A stretch of 64,000 nucleotides of DNA from JAEUHZ01 sp964552795 (lineage in GTDB: Bacteria > Planctomycetota > UBA1135 > GCA-002686595). Below the pieces are notes generated by a model, which did not search any database, was not told the DNA's origin, and saw nothing but the letters and a program-made list of their open reading frames with translations. The translations under genes were made by a program, and so were the position numbers. Of this stretch, positions 19,701 through 29,112 are shown one piece after another (position 1 is the stretch's first letter; each line of letters starts with the position of its first letter). Location: NCBI GenBank assembly GCA_964552795.1, contig CAZKIO010000017.1, positions 1 through 64,000 of the forward strand, written 5' to 3'.

Positions 19701-20331
19701 CCCCGACTGGAAGGAGGAGTTCGGCAGCTACCTCGAGGAGCCGCTCGCCGACCTGGTGAAGCGCGCGCGCCTCGCGGACCTCAAGGCCGCGGCGGCGACG
19801 CTGGAGAACGCGCGCGCCGCCGAGGCGCGCGGCGAGGACGCGGCCGCGGCGCGCGACTACCGCGCGGTCGCCGCGATCGGAGCGACGCACCCCACGGTCG
19901 CTGCCGCCGTGGAGGCCCTGGCCGCGATCGAGGAGCGCGCGCTGGCCGAGGTCGCGCGCGCCGACGCGCTCGAGAAGGCGGGCCGCGTGCTGCAGAGCCT
20001 GATCGTGCTGGAGGCCGCCGCCGCGCGCTTCGACGGCCTCGACGCCGCCGCCGCCGCGCGCTCCGGCATCGAGAAGCGCAAGGGCTCCAGCGCCTACAAG
20101 AAGGCGCGCCCGATCGAGAACCGCCTCGCAGCCGCGGAGCGCAACCTCGAAGGAGGCAAGCTCGACGCCGCGCGCGACAGCCTGGAGGGGACGCGCGCGA
20201 AACTCGACGCCGCGATCGACCCGTGGCTGCACGAGCGCACGGAGTGGCTGCTGGAGGGCGTGAAGACGGCGAAGGACGGCAAGGCGCTGATGGAGGCGTA
20301 CCGCGCGGCGTTCCCGGACCTCGCGCACTGA
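16741..20331 (+). CDS. Exported TPR / DUF1570-like metallopeptidase / DUF1080-like / thioredoxin-fold fusion protein
   Basis: The 1196-residue protein has a signal peptide (1-25), N-terminal TPR helices (about 30-200) and a gluzincin peptidase domain with H319-E-A-S-H323 and the third ligand E340 in WLNEGMASFFEG. Further TPRs follow (about 480-560), then a concanavalin-like DUF1080-type domain (about 640-830) and a thioredoxin-fold domain (about 885-1010). In the last, the CxxC site is replaced by FWTTYQEKAVP (about 898), so it should not be redox active. A helical C-terminal region ends the protein. The role is probably a periplasmic or outer-surface peptidase with binding modules; this architecture is not one I recognise as named. 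Start ATG at 16741; the gene is monocistronic. Confidence 0.85.
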   Translation: MLPFLACAFSLVAAFSPVPMPPAQAPQDFVTRYFEQGAAARAAGDADAARAAWRRVLECEPRHLLALARLADLEREHKRLDEALDHAGRFLAIWRHLQERPQALFETQRQLAAFAAEADPLRRRLDTLRRDYVGRLLKLANEQMDHLAWHSARAMLLEAQTTDPEHPDLAAGLARIGKEGGNELAVEDETGGVDPLAGVTPEWIAKNDPLHSEWDKAWELSTEHYRIKTNAGYRVLKTVATAMEQVQVFYRIFHQYKTKGESVPVANVLIFKNREEYKTLGNQPVEWAGGHWDGTNVVTYDSRSDPGAGLGGMLDTLFHEASHQYTTLCGGGAVPAWLNEGMASFFEGTQLLSNGKLAWNLVVPGRLYPLVTELKGQSPNRLAKVIRGEVEDYRVYYPWGWGIVYYLYNAENDDGRLLYRHLMREYFQEYHKTDHEGRFTEFFVTRAQVPGVASLDVFEQRWKAWILALEDEDKGLADAARRDEQRGDRQMLQNDVARAIELYERSLKREPDHPEVLWKLAAALERDKQGDRAAGTLRQWMAVTLPRADEPDPAADRRAEAVQRIAKLDTSARRLAEMRARFHGDSIGMAKEYDKLGFPRLALRVLRGPATAQPPSAEARALYFDVQDRSGVTLETWRLLFDERTLKGFYGGGESDFKVVDGVIEATITGDADVGRAPSTGVDAGTGRAKKDGLFAFRRLFVDVEPAGDWSLQAEVEIPAGGTLGGLCFGKKGDGLFHGIALLPQGYCDLGSFGTDGKTLLRTQAKVGSGWHVVRMEVAGTRLVVHLDGQQVLEWLFDSRAAVQGDFGLLAGVGTARFREIRLLEFDPSLPRRTAIGRRRAASPDEADARKPLERAPPGQTSYLNDVPPLLATQGWIGAAPGGGDLERLRFWPCVLVFWTTYQEKAVPLLPGLTRLAATHADLAIPILLLTNEKREDVEAWLKDHPVPFPIGYDNTNRVFGDYAIAKVQLPHAKLIGLDGRVAWEGNPDWKEEFGSYLEEPLADLVKRARLADLKAAAATLENARAAEARGEDAAAARDYRAVAAIGATHPTVAAAVEALAAIEERALAEVARADALEKAGRVLQSLIVLEAAAARFDGLDAAAAARSGIEKRKGSSAYKKARPIENRLAAAERNLEGGKLDAARDSLEGTRAKLDAAIDPWLHERTEWLLEGVKTAKDGKALMEAYRAAFPDLAH

Positions 20332-20697
20332 CGGGTCTCCTCGTCCGCGAGCGGAGCTCGTGGAGGGGCGCGAACTTCCAGCGCGCAGGGCTCCTCCTTG
20401 CGGGCGGACCTGTGCAACTTGAAAGGGCAGACAATTCGTGGGTGCGCGCGGGCGAACGCGGACCGGCGCGGGGCCTGCGGCGAGTCGGATCTTCGGAGGC
20501 TTCCGGCGCCGGTGGCGGCCCTCCATCCGTCGGCGCGTTCCTGACCTCGTGAGGTTCGACTCGCTTCCCGCGCTGGGAGCCCACGGTGCGCGGCGACGCT
20601 GCGGAACGAGTCCGCGGTTCGCAGCCGGACGCCCGCGGCTGGATCGGGGACGGTTCCTCCGACCGTCCGACTGTCGGTGCGAGTCGCGAATCCAGAC
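20332..20697. other. 366-bp convergent intergenic region with no gene seen
   Basis: The stretch separates the stop of the 1196-residue peptidase from the stop of the sigma-fusion gene. No ORF with family similarity or coding-like features was found. It contains a GGTTCGA motif at 20553 that resembles a T-loop, but the flanking bases do not pair as a tRNA. No clear terminator hairpin was picked out by eye. Confidence 0.5.
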
Positions 20698-23133
20698 TCA
20701 GCGCGGCAGCAGGATCTCGAGGCGGTCCAGGTCCGGTGCGTGCCACGCGCCGCCGGCCGTCGGGCCGCCGTCGCGCCGCGCCTCGATGCGCTGCGGCGCG
20801 TCCGGCAGCGAGAGTTCGAGTTCCCCGCGCGCGTCCGTGCGCGCGACGGCCGCGCCATCGGCCAGGACCAGCACGCCCTCGACGGGCAGGCGCGTCTCGG
20901 CGTCGAGCACGCGCACGAGCATCCCGAAGCCGCGCTCCAGCGCGACCTCCACGCCCTGCCGATCGCTGGCCCGGCGCAGGTCGACCTCCGTGCCGCGCGC
21001 CGGCCGCCAGCCGGGAGCCACCAGCGACCACTCCAGGCGCGCGTCGCGGGGCACGCCCGGGAACGTGACCGCGCCGATCGACGAGCTGCGCACGCGGCTC
21101 GCGCCGCCCAGAACGTGCAGGCGCACGTCGAACTGCTCGAGGACGGCCCCGGTCGCGCGATCCGTGGCCTTCAGGATCAGCGGCGGCGCGTCCACGTCGA
21201 GTTCGGCCGCGAACTCCAGGCCCTCGGCCGGCGGCGACACGCGCAGCACCGGCGGTCGCCAGCGCCAGACCTGATCGCAGCGGATGGAGAGCTCGTACTC
21301 GCCGGCCGGCACGCTCTCGAAGCGGAACGGCCGCGCGAGCGCGCCCCGCCGGCCCGGCTGCACGCGCACGCGCCGCTCGCCGCCGCCGGCGTCGCGCAGC
21401 ACCAGGACGAAGTCGGCCCACAGGTCCGCGTCGGCGCGCACGACGCCGGCGACCGGTCCCTCGCCCGCGAGCGCCTCCACGACGATCGCGTACCGCGTCC
21501 CGCCGGCTTCCAACTCGACGTCGCGTTCCCATGGCGCGCGTCCCAGCGCGCGCGCGCGCACGCGGTACGTCCCCGGCTCGAGCCCGTCGACGGACAGGCG
21601 CGGCACGGGCTCGCGGCTCGCCGCGACCGTCGCGCCCGCGCGCTCGACATCGACCCACGCATCGACCGGTGCCCCGCGCGCGTCCTCGACGCGCAGCGCG
21701 AGGCGCGCGCGCGCCGTGATCGCGACGGCGATCGGACCCTGGAGCGGTCCGCGTGTCGCGGGTACACGGGCCTCGCCCGCGTGGAGGCCGTCGTGCGTGG
21801 CGAGGCGCAGGACCCACGGGCCGCCGCCCGGCAGCGCCAGGGCATCGGCGTGGAAGCGCACCCAGGGACCGGCGCCGCCTTCCACGCGCACGGCCGCGCG
21901 TGACTCCCCGCGCTCGCCGCCCGCGAGCGGGGCGATCAGGCGCGCCTCCAGGGACAGCGGCGAGAGCAGCGAGGTCCGTGCCCCGGCCCCGCCGAGGTCG
22001 GGGACGGCCACCGCGGGCAGCGACAGATCGAGGCGGAACGTCGGTCCGACCGTCACGCGCAGCGCGTGCTCGTCCGTCCCTGCGTGCGTCCACGGCAGCG
22101 CGCGACGGAAGCGGCGCGCCTCGCCGTCGAGCATGCGCGGCGGCGACCGCTCGTCGTCGATCAGCTCGATGGCCACGTCGCCGAGCGCGTGCTCGACGGT
22201 CGAGACGATCGTGCCGGAACCGTCGCTCTGCGCGCGCTCCTCGCCATTCCCCGAACGCAGGACGACCGCGTACCAAGGCACCGGCTCGCCGGTGATCGCG
22301 TCCAGGATCCGCAGGCGGACGCGCGCCGCAGGCGTCGCGTCGCCGCGCACCGCGGGCGCGGCCGCGGCCGTGCGGTCCAGCGCGCGCGCGACCTCGTCCA
22401 GGGGCGGCGCGCTCCCGGCGCCGACCTCCCGGGCCGCGTCCGCGGCGAGCGCCGGCGGAGCATCCCCCGGGAGCGGTGCGCCGCCGGGGCGCGAAGCGAT
22501 CCAGACCGCGGCGGGAACGATCAGCACGAGGAGGCCGGCGCCCAGGATCCAGCCGCGGGCGAGCGTGCGGCGTGCCGAGCGCTCCACGAGCTCGAGCGCC
22601 AGCAGCGAGGAGAGCCACGCGCCCCGGTCGCCGCCGTGGCGCCGGTCCAGGCGCTCGCGCAGCATGGCGAGGGCGCGCATCCAGCGCGAGCGCACCGTGG
22701 CGGGGGACACGCCCTCCAGCGCCGCGATCTCCTCCGCCGTGCGTCCCTCGAAGAAGCGCTGCCACACGCTGCTGCGGTACGGTTCCTCGAGCGCGGCGAC
22801 CTCCGCCGCCAGCATCCGGAACGTCTCCAGGCGTTCGACGATGCCTTCGCCGCCCGCGACCGCCTCCGGGCGCGCGGCACGACGTTCCCGCTGTCCGCGC
22901 CGGCCTGCGCCGCGCGCGCGCTCGCGCTTGAGGTTGCGGAGCATGCCGCCGAGCCACGTGCGCACGTCGCGCGCAGTGCCGGAGCGCGCGCGGCCCTCGA
23001 GCAGTTCGACCCAGGCGTCCTGCGCGAGGTCCTCGGCGTCGTGGGCGTCCCGCGCGACCGCCGACGCGAGGCGCCGCAGGTCCTCGGCGTGCGCGAGCAG
23101 TTCCGCGGGATCGGATCCGGGGGCGTGGGACAT
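20698..23133 (-). CDS. ECF-type sigma factor fused through a transmembrane segment to Ig-like/carboxypeptidase-regulatory domains
   Basis: Residues 15-70 are a sigma region 2 (HDAEDLAQDAWVELLE), and 100-165 are a region 4 helix-turn-helix (EEPYRSSVWQRFF, EEIAALEGVSPATVRSRW). A single transmembrane helix spans about 194-213 (GWILGAGLLVLIVPAAVWIA). The remaining 600 residues are beta-rich repeats of the carboxypeptidase regulatory/Ig-like type (VRLRILDAITGEPVPWYAV, GLEPGTYRVRARALG, VLDAETRLPVEGVLVLADG). The topology implies a DNA-binding half inside the cell and a sensor-like half outside. Start ATG at 23133; 811 residues. It follows DUF1501 by about 125 bp on the same strand. How the sigma half would be released or act while tethered is unknown. 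Confidence 0.85.
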   Translation of the reverse strand: MSHAPGSDPAELLAHAEDLRRLASAVARDAHDAEDLAQDAWVELLEGRARSGTARDVRTWLGGMLRNLKRERARGAGRRGQRERRAARPEAVAGGEGIVERLETFRMLAAEVAALEEPYRSSVWQRFFEGRTAEEIAALEGVSPATVRSRWMRALAMLRERLDRRHGGDRGAWLSSLLALELVERSARRTLARGWILGAGLLVLIVPAAVWIASRPGGAPLPGDAPPALAADAAREVGAGSAPPLDEVARALDRTAAAAPAVRGDATPAARVRLRILDAITGEPVPWYAVVLRSGNGEERAQSDGSGTIVSTVEHALGDVAIELIDDERSPPRMLDGEARRFRRALPWTHAGTDEHALRVTVGPTFRLDLSLPAVAVPDLGGAGARTSLLSPLSLEARLIAPLAGGERGESRAAVRVEGGAGPWVRFHADALALPGGGPWVLRLATHDGLHAGEARVPATRGPLQGPIAVAITARARLALRVEDARGAPVDAWVDVERAGATVAASREPVPRLSVDGLEPGTYRVRARALGRAPWERDVELEAGGTRYAIVVEALAGEGPVAGVVRADADLWADFVLVLRDAGGGERRVRVQPGRRGALARPFRFESVPAGEYELSIRCDQVWRWRPPVLRVSPPAEGLEFAAELDVDAPPLILKATDRATGAVLEQFDVRLHVLGGASRVRSSSIGAVTFPGVPRDARLEWSLVAPGWRPARGTEVDLRRASDRQGVEVALERGFGMLVRVLDAETRLPVEGVLVLADGAAVARTDARGELELSLPDAPQRIEARRDGGPTAGGAWHAPDLDRLEILLPR

Positions 23134-23258
23134 CGTGTCGCCGTTGCCGCCGCCGACGCGCGGGTTGCAGGGACCGGGCGGCGGACCCGTCAAGCTAGCG
23201 CCGCGCGCGCCCCCGCGCCCCTCCAACCCGTGCCAGTGCCCGGACCGACGCCCGCGCG

Positions 23259-24554
23259 TCAGCTCGTGACGCCGCGCGGCAGTCCGATCGCGTAGCTCGG
23301 GAACACCGTCGCGAGGCTCGTGCACGCCATGCGATCGGCCAGGATCTCGGCCAGCACGTCGCGGTAGTCGATCGTGATCGCGAGGTCGCCGTTCACCAGG
23401 TTGCCCGGCGCGAGGCCCGGCCAGCTGGCGAACACCTGGCCTCCGTTCACGTTCCCGCCCAGCACGATCAGGCTGCCGCCGTGACCGTGGTCGGTGCCCT
23501 GGCTGGCGTTCTCGGCCGCGCGGCGGCCGAACTCCGACATCGCCACGAGCGTCACGCGGCCCAGCGTGTTCGCCGGGTCGGAGAGGTCGGTGTGGAACGC
23601 GGCGAGCGCGCGCGCGAGCTCGTCCATCCTGGTGGCCATCGTGCCGATCACCGGCCCGAGCAGGCTGTGCAGGTCCCAGCCGCCCAGGTCCGCTTCGAGC
23701 GCCTCGATGCCGATGTCGGCCTTGATCAGCGCGGCCGCGCTCTTCAGCGCGTTGCCGAACGTGGTCGCCGGGTACACCGCGCCGCCGTAGGGCACGTAGC
23801 CGGCGAAGTTGATCGTGGCGAGCAGGTCCATCGTCGCGAACGTGTCGAGCGCCGCCGGGCCCAGCGGCGCGGGCTCGCCCTGGTACATCGTCGTGAGCGT
23901 CGCGCGCCGCGCGACGGCCGTGTTCGAGGCGCCGGGCAGCACGAAAGCGCCCGGATTGGCCACGGGCACGCAGGCCGGGCCGCCCGAGAAGGCCACCGGA
24001 AGCGACGCACCCAGGCCGATGCCGCGCAGGAGGCCGCTGCCGGCGGGCGGGATCGTCTGGAGGTAGCGGCCGACCCAGCCGCTCGTGACGCCGGGACTCG
24101 CCGCGCCGGTCACGCCCAGCTCCATCCAGCGCTGCATGTCGAAGTGCGAGCGCGAGGGGTCCGAGAGGCCTGTGGCGTGCACGAAGGCGAGATCGCCCGC
24201 CTGGTACGCGGGCAGCAGCGGGAGCATCGCCGGCGGCAGGCCGAAGAACCCGTCCAGGTCCGTGGCGCCGTTCGTGGCGCCCGGCGGCGGGACCGCGAGC
24301 GTGGGCCGGCGGTTGTAGAGCTCCGGATCGCCGTGCGGGACGCACAGCGTGAGTCCGTCGGCGCCGCCGCGCAGGAAGACGACGACCAGCGTGTCGCGCC
24401 CGGTCCCCGCCGTGCCCGCCAGGCTCACGCGCGGCAGCCACGCCGGCGCGGTGATCGCCGCGGCCGCGCCGAGCGCGCCGCGTCCGAGGAACGCGCGACG
24501 GTCGAAACGGGACGCGTCCGGGCAGCCGTCGATGCAATCTTCGTCGTGGTGCAT
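23259..24554 (-). CDS. DUF1501 family exported protein
   Basis: This 431-residue protein has a Tat-like signal (DRRAFLGRGALGAAAA at about 19-34) and DUF1501 blocks: VVVFLRGGADGLTLCVPHGD, HATGLSDPSRSHFD, WVGRYLQ, MSEFGRRAAENASQGTDHGHG and VFASWPGL. DUF1501 is related to the alkaline phosphatase/sulfatase superfamily and is very common in Planctomycetota next to DUF1800; its reaction is unknown. It lies 16 bp downstream of DUF1800, so the two are probably cotranscribed. Start ATG at 24554. Confidence 0.92.
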   Translation of the reverse strand: MHHDEDCIDGCPDASRFDRRAFLGRGALGAAAAITAPAWLPRVSLAGTAGTGRDTLVVVFLRGGADGLTLCVPHGDPELYNRRPTLAVPPPGATNGATDLDGFFGLPPAMLPLLPAYQAGDLAFVHATGLSDPSRSHFDMQRWMELGVTGAASPGVTSGWVGRYLQTIPPAGSGLLRGIGLGASLPVAFSGGPACVPVANPGAFVLPGASNTAVARRATLTTMYQGEPAPLGPAALDTFATMDLLATINFAGYVPYGGAVYPATTFGNALKSAAALIKADIGIEALEADLGGWDLHSLLGPVIGTMATRMDELARALAAFHTDLSDPANTLGRVTLVAMSEFGRRAAENASQGTDHGHGGSLIVLGGNVNGGQVFASWPGLAPGNLVNGDLAITIDYRDVLAEILADRMACTSLATVFPSYAIGLPRGVTS

Positions 24555-24570
24555 GGTTCGAGCCTCCCGC

Positions 24571-26115
24571 TCAGACGTACTGGAAACTCGGGGACGAGGC
24601 GGCCAGGGTCAGCACGTCGCGGCGCAACGTGTCGTTCAGCGTTGTGGCGGCGTTGGCGTAGGCCTGCACCGCGGCGACGTCGGCCGGGTCGAGCCGGCCG
24701 CCGGTCAGGATCTGGTCGGCCCTGGCGGCCAGCGCGCTCTTCGTCGCGTCCCCGAACAGCACGGCGACGTTGACCGTCGTGCCGGTGATCGAGGAGTTCG
24801 CGAGGCGCGAGACGAAGTTCCAGCGCGGCAGCACGGCGGTGCCCCAGTGCGCGGCCGTGTCCGGGTAGCCGTCGGGCGGGGACCAGCGCATGGGCTGGTG
24901 GCCCATGAGCGCGAGCTCGGCCGCGTAGCGGTTGGCCTGCGTGATCGTCGGGTTGCACGCGCGCACCATCGACGTGACCAGCGTGAACGGCCGCTTGACC
25001 TTGACCTGGGCGCCGGGCGCGATCAATGCCACGTTCGCGGGCGCGAACACGGCGCGCAGCGTCGACTTGATGTCGGCGCCGCTCGAGATGTACGCGTTGG
25101 CGACCGCATCGACCAGGGCCTGCGGCGGATCGTAGGTCAGGAAGAAGCGGCACAGCTTGCGCGCCAGGAACTGCGCGGTCGCCGGGTGCAGCGCCAGGAA
25201 GGCGAGCATCACGAGGCCGTCGTTGATCCCGCCGTTGGCCGGGATCAACTGGCCCAGCACCGTCTTGCTGCCGTTGTCGTGCTGGCCCGCGTTGAAGCGG
25301 AAGTCGCCGTGGTTGGGCTGGCTCTGGTTCCAGTACTGCCAGCCGGTCAGGCAGCGCGCGAGTTCGATCACGTCGGCTTCGGTGTAGTTGCCGACGCCCA
25401 GCGTGTGCAGCTCCATCAGCTCGCGCGAGTAGTTCTCGTTCGGCGCGCTGGCGAAGTTGCGGTAGTTGTCCAGGTAGAACAGCATCGCGCCGCTCTGCGC
25501 CGAGGCGAGGAGCAGGTTCTGGAAGTTGCCCAGGGCGTGCGCGCGCACGACGTCGCGGTCGTCCGCGGTCTTGAGCCACTGGATCTGGTTGTCGGCGTGG
25601 TCCAGGTTGAAGTGGTCGGTCCAGAACTCGACCATGCGCTCGAAGAGCTGGCGCTTGGAATGCACCGCGCGCAGGAACACCGCGGTCTCCAGCTCCGCCA
25701 CCGGGACTCCGGTCTGCCCCGGCACGACGTAGGTGTCGTAGATCTGCTTGCTGGTCATCGTCAGCGTCGGCAACCCCGCGAGCAGCGCGTTCAAGGCCGA
25801 GTCGTCGATCGCGGTGTGGTCGAGCTGCTCCTCCAGCCAGCCCGCGTAGCCCAGCTCCTGCGCGCGCGCCCAGACCTCGGGCGTCCACCCGTGCGTGGCG
25901 CGGTCGACCAGGAAACGCAGGTCGCCGGCCGGCTGCGGCGCGAGGCGCGCGTGCGACCCGGCGGGCAGGCGCGTCTGCTGCGCCTGCGTCCGCCGCGCGA
26001 ACGCGGCCCACATCGCGGCGCTGGCTCCGGCGAGCATCAGCCCGCGGCGCGACGCGCGTGCTCGCGTCTCGTGGTCGGTCGGTTCGGTCGACACGGGCGC
26101 GCGCTCCTGGCTCAC
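24571..26115 (-). CDS. DUF1800 family exported protein
   Basis: The 514-residue protein has an atypical Tat-like leader (RASRRGLMLAGASAAMWAAF) followed by DUF1800 motifs: FLVDRATHGWTPEVW, MVEFWTDHFNLDH, NYSRELMELHTLGVG, ARCLTGWQYW and RKLCRFFLTYDPP. GTG at 26115 is preferred because an AAGGAG lies 7 bp upstream, and the longer frame upstream is low in family similarity. The function is unknown; the pairing with DUF1501 16 bp downstream is characteristic and suggests a joint exported complex. A C9 tract on this strand lies about 67 bp upstream of the start. Confidence 0.92.
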   Translation of the reverse strand: MSQERAPVSTEPTDHETRARASRRGLMLAGASAAMWAAFARRTQAQQTRLPAGSHARLAPQPAGDLRFLVDRATHGWTPEVWARAQELGYAGWLEEQLDHTAIDDSALNALLAGLPTLTMTSKQIYDTYVVPGQTGVPVAELETAVFLRAVHSKRQLFERMVEFWTDHFNLDHADNQIQWLKTADDRDVVRAHALGNFQNLLLASAQSGAMLFYLDNYRNFASAPNENYSRELMELHTLGVGNYTEADVIELARCLTGWQYWNQSQPNHGDFRFNAGQHDNGSKTVLGQLIPANGGINDGLVMLAFLALHPATAQFLARKLCRFFLTYDPPQALVDAVANAYISSGADIKSTLRAVFAPANVALIAPGAQVKVKRPFTLVTSMVRACNPTITQANRYAAELALMGHQPMRWSPPDGYPDTAAHWGTAVLPRWNFVSRLANSSITGTTVNVAVLFGDATKSALAARADQILTGGRLDPADVAAVQAYANAATTLNDTLRRDVLTLAASSPSFQYV

Positions 26116-26181
26116 GATCGTCGCTCCTTCGAAGGGGTGCGCACCATCGGACCCCGCACCCGTCCGTTCCGCAAGGCGCGA

Positions 26182-26190
26182 GGGGGGGGG
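26182..26190. repeat. Poly-G9 tract upstream of DUF1800
   Basis: Nine consecutive G on the plus strand (C on the coding strand of DUF1800) lie in the gap between the DNRLRE gene and DUF1800, about 67 bp upstream of the GTG start. Such tracts can slip during replication and alter promoter spacing; here that is speculation. Confidence 0.6.
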
Positions 26191-26245
26191 CTGGTCGACT
26201 CCGGTGCTCGCGGATGGAACGCCGGCCCGCGGCCCGGGTGTCGCC

Positions 26246-26270
26246 AAAAACCCGGCGGCCCCGGCGGGCC
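26246..26270 (-). terminator. Possible intrinsic terminator after the DNRLRE gene
   Basis: Reading the minus strand just past the DNRLRE stop, GGCCC and GGGCC pair around GCCG, followed after GCCGGG by TTTTT (complement of 26246-26250). The stem is only five pairs and is separated from the T run by six bases, so it is weak support. Confidence 0.35.
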
Positions 26271-26271
26271 C

Positions 26272-27345
26272 TCAGGGACAGAACGTGGCGACGAGCCCGT
26301 TCGACAGGTTGAAGCCCGCCGCTCCCTGCGCCACGTCGCGGTAGAGGAACTGGAAGCGCCAGGTGGTGCCCGCCGTGATGGCGTTCGAGGGCGTGGAGAC
26401 GAAGTCCAGCGTGCGCGATGCGCCGCCGCCCGCGGCCGCGAACTGCAGCCCCAGGCGCCGGTGCGGCCCGGTCACGCACAGGAACCCGTCGCCGAAGGGC
26501 GTGGCGGCGGCACCGGGACCGAAGAAGAAGAGTCCGCTCGTGCCCGGCGGGATTCCCGCGACGTTCAGCGTGAAGGCCTGCGCGCCGATCGACGTGCTGC
26601 CGCCCCAGCCGATCGAGGCGCCCGCGCCGACGGAGTTCGGCGCGCCGACGCAGTACGTCGCCGGCGCGGGGCAGGGCGGCGTGAACGTGACCACGAGGCG
26701 CGGCCGCACCGCGGGGTTGGGGTTCTCGCGGGTGTCGAAGCGCATGGCCGTGCCGAAGCTCTCCGGCCCGCGGACGATGAACCCGAAGTTGGTCGCCGGC
26801 GCGTCGAGCATCGCCTGCACGGCGGCCGTCAGCGCGGCGGACTCGAAGTTCCAGTCGGCGACGCCGCCGACCAGCGTCGACGCGAGGCCGGGGCCGAAGG
26901 TGCCGCCGGGCGTCGACCACGCCTGGCCCATCCCGAAGAAGCGCTCGGTCCAGGTCGCGTCGCCGGGCAGCGCCGCGGTGCCCTGGCCCTCCGCGCCGGG
27001 AGCGTCGGACGCGCCCTCGCCCCAGTCGGCCGACAGCGCGTGGATCGTGACGATCTCACCGGCCGTGTTCTGCTGCGAGAGGTGCAGGACGAGGCGCGCG
27101 GAGGCGATCGCGGATCCGGCGGGGACGGCGGCGAGGTCGAAGCGCACGAGCGCGCGGCGCGTCTTGTCGAGCTGCGTCTTGCCGCAGAACATGTGCATGC
27201 CCGCGCCGTTGCCGAGCGCGCCCGACTCCTCGTAGAGCGACGTGTCGGCGCTGGCCTGGAGCGTGACCGTGTCGGCGGCGAGAGGCGCGGCGAGGAGCGC
27301 GGGGAGCGTGGAGAGCGCGAGGAGCGGCACGTGGAGGAGCTTCAT
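26272..27345 (-). CDS. Exported DNRLRE-like protein with C-terminal Cys-rich module
   Basis: The 357-residue protein has a signal peptide (1-24, ending LAAD), then a DNRLRE-type beta-sandwich (about 25-225: TVTLQASADTSLYEES, RRALVRFDLAAVPAGSAIASARL, FGFIVRGPES). Residues 228-357 are a module with YCVGAPNSVG, FGDGFLC, ITAGTTWRFQFLYRD and GFNLSN..ATFCP. The same module ends the exonuclease-fold protein at 58998-60686. The family is structural or adhesive in other organisms; role here unknown. It is first of the minus-strand series DNRLRE, DUF1800, DUF1501 and sigma fusion, and lies about 267 bp after clpX. Confidence 0.85.
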   Translation of the reverse strand: MKLLHVPLLALSTLPALLAAPLAADTVTLQASADTSLYEESGALGNGAGMHMFCGKTQLDKTRRALVRFDLAAVPAGSAIASARLVLHLSQQNTAGEIVTIHALSADWGEGASDAPGAEGQGTAALPGDATWTERFFGMGQAWSTPGGTFGPGLASTLVGGVADWNFESAALTAAVQAMLDAPATNFGFIVRGPESFGTAMRFDTRENPNPAVRPRLVVTFTPPCPAPATYCVGAPNSVGAGASIGWGGSTSIGAQAFTLNVAGIPPGTSGLFFFGPGAAATPFGDGFLCVTGPHRRLGLQFAAAGGGASRTLDFVSTPSNAITAGTTWRFQFLYRDVAQGAAGFNLSNGLVATFCP

Positions 27346-27507
27346 GGTGCGTGTCCCTGCGAGGCCGGGTTCCTCCCGAGTCTACCGCGGGCCGGCGCCG
27401 CCGGGGTCCGTGCCGGACGCGGGGTCTTGCCCGCTCGAACGTCACGGGCGCGCGCGCGAACCGCAAGAACCGGGCACAGGGACGCCGAAGCAGCGCCGAG
27501 CGCGGGA

Positions 27508-27612
27508 GATCCTGGTGGTCCTGCGCGGGGGGCGCAGGGAGAAGATCCTGCTGGTCCTGCGCCGGGGGCGCGGGGACAAGATCCTGGTGGTCCCGCGCCG
27601 GGGGCGCGGGAA

Positions 27613-27615
<3 letters not shown>
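27508..27615. repeat. Three tandem 36-bp repeats with hairpins, overlapping the clpX stop
   Basis: Copies begin at 27508, 27544 and 27580, each opening with GATCCTG and containing a GCGCC-GGG-GGCGC type palindrome. The third copy has the strongest hairpin, with CCCGCGCC pairing GGCGCGGG around GGG. The clpX stop codon (27613-27615) is the last three bases of copy 3. The array therefore lies in the clpX 3' untranslated region and could form stacked RNA hairpins protecting or ending the transcript. There is no spacer between copies, so it is not CRISPR. Confidence 0.85.
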
Positions 27616-29064
<1,449 letters not shown>

Positions 29065-29112
29065 GGTCCCTTCGATTCTAGCCCGCCCGGGCCCGGACCG
29101 GGCGCTCGTCCC

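Noticed and set aside
16591..20526. Long minus-strand frame opposite the 1196-residue peptidase
   Set aside because: The only real protein in that frame is the DHH phosphoesterase at its end (15622-16578); the rest has no motifs.
20540..20575. tRNA, from a GGTTCGAC motif
   Set aside because: Flanking bases do not form a T-arm and no acceptor or anticodon stem could be drawn.
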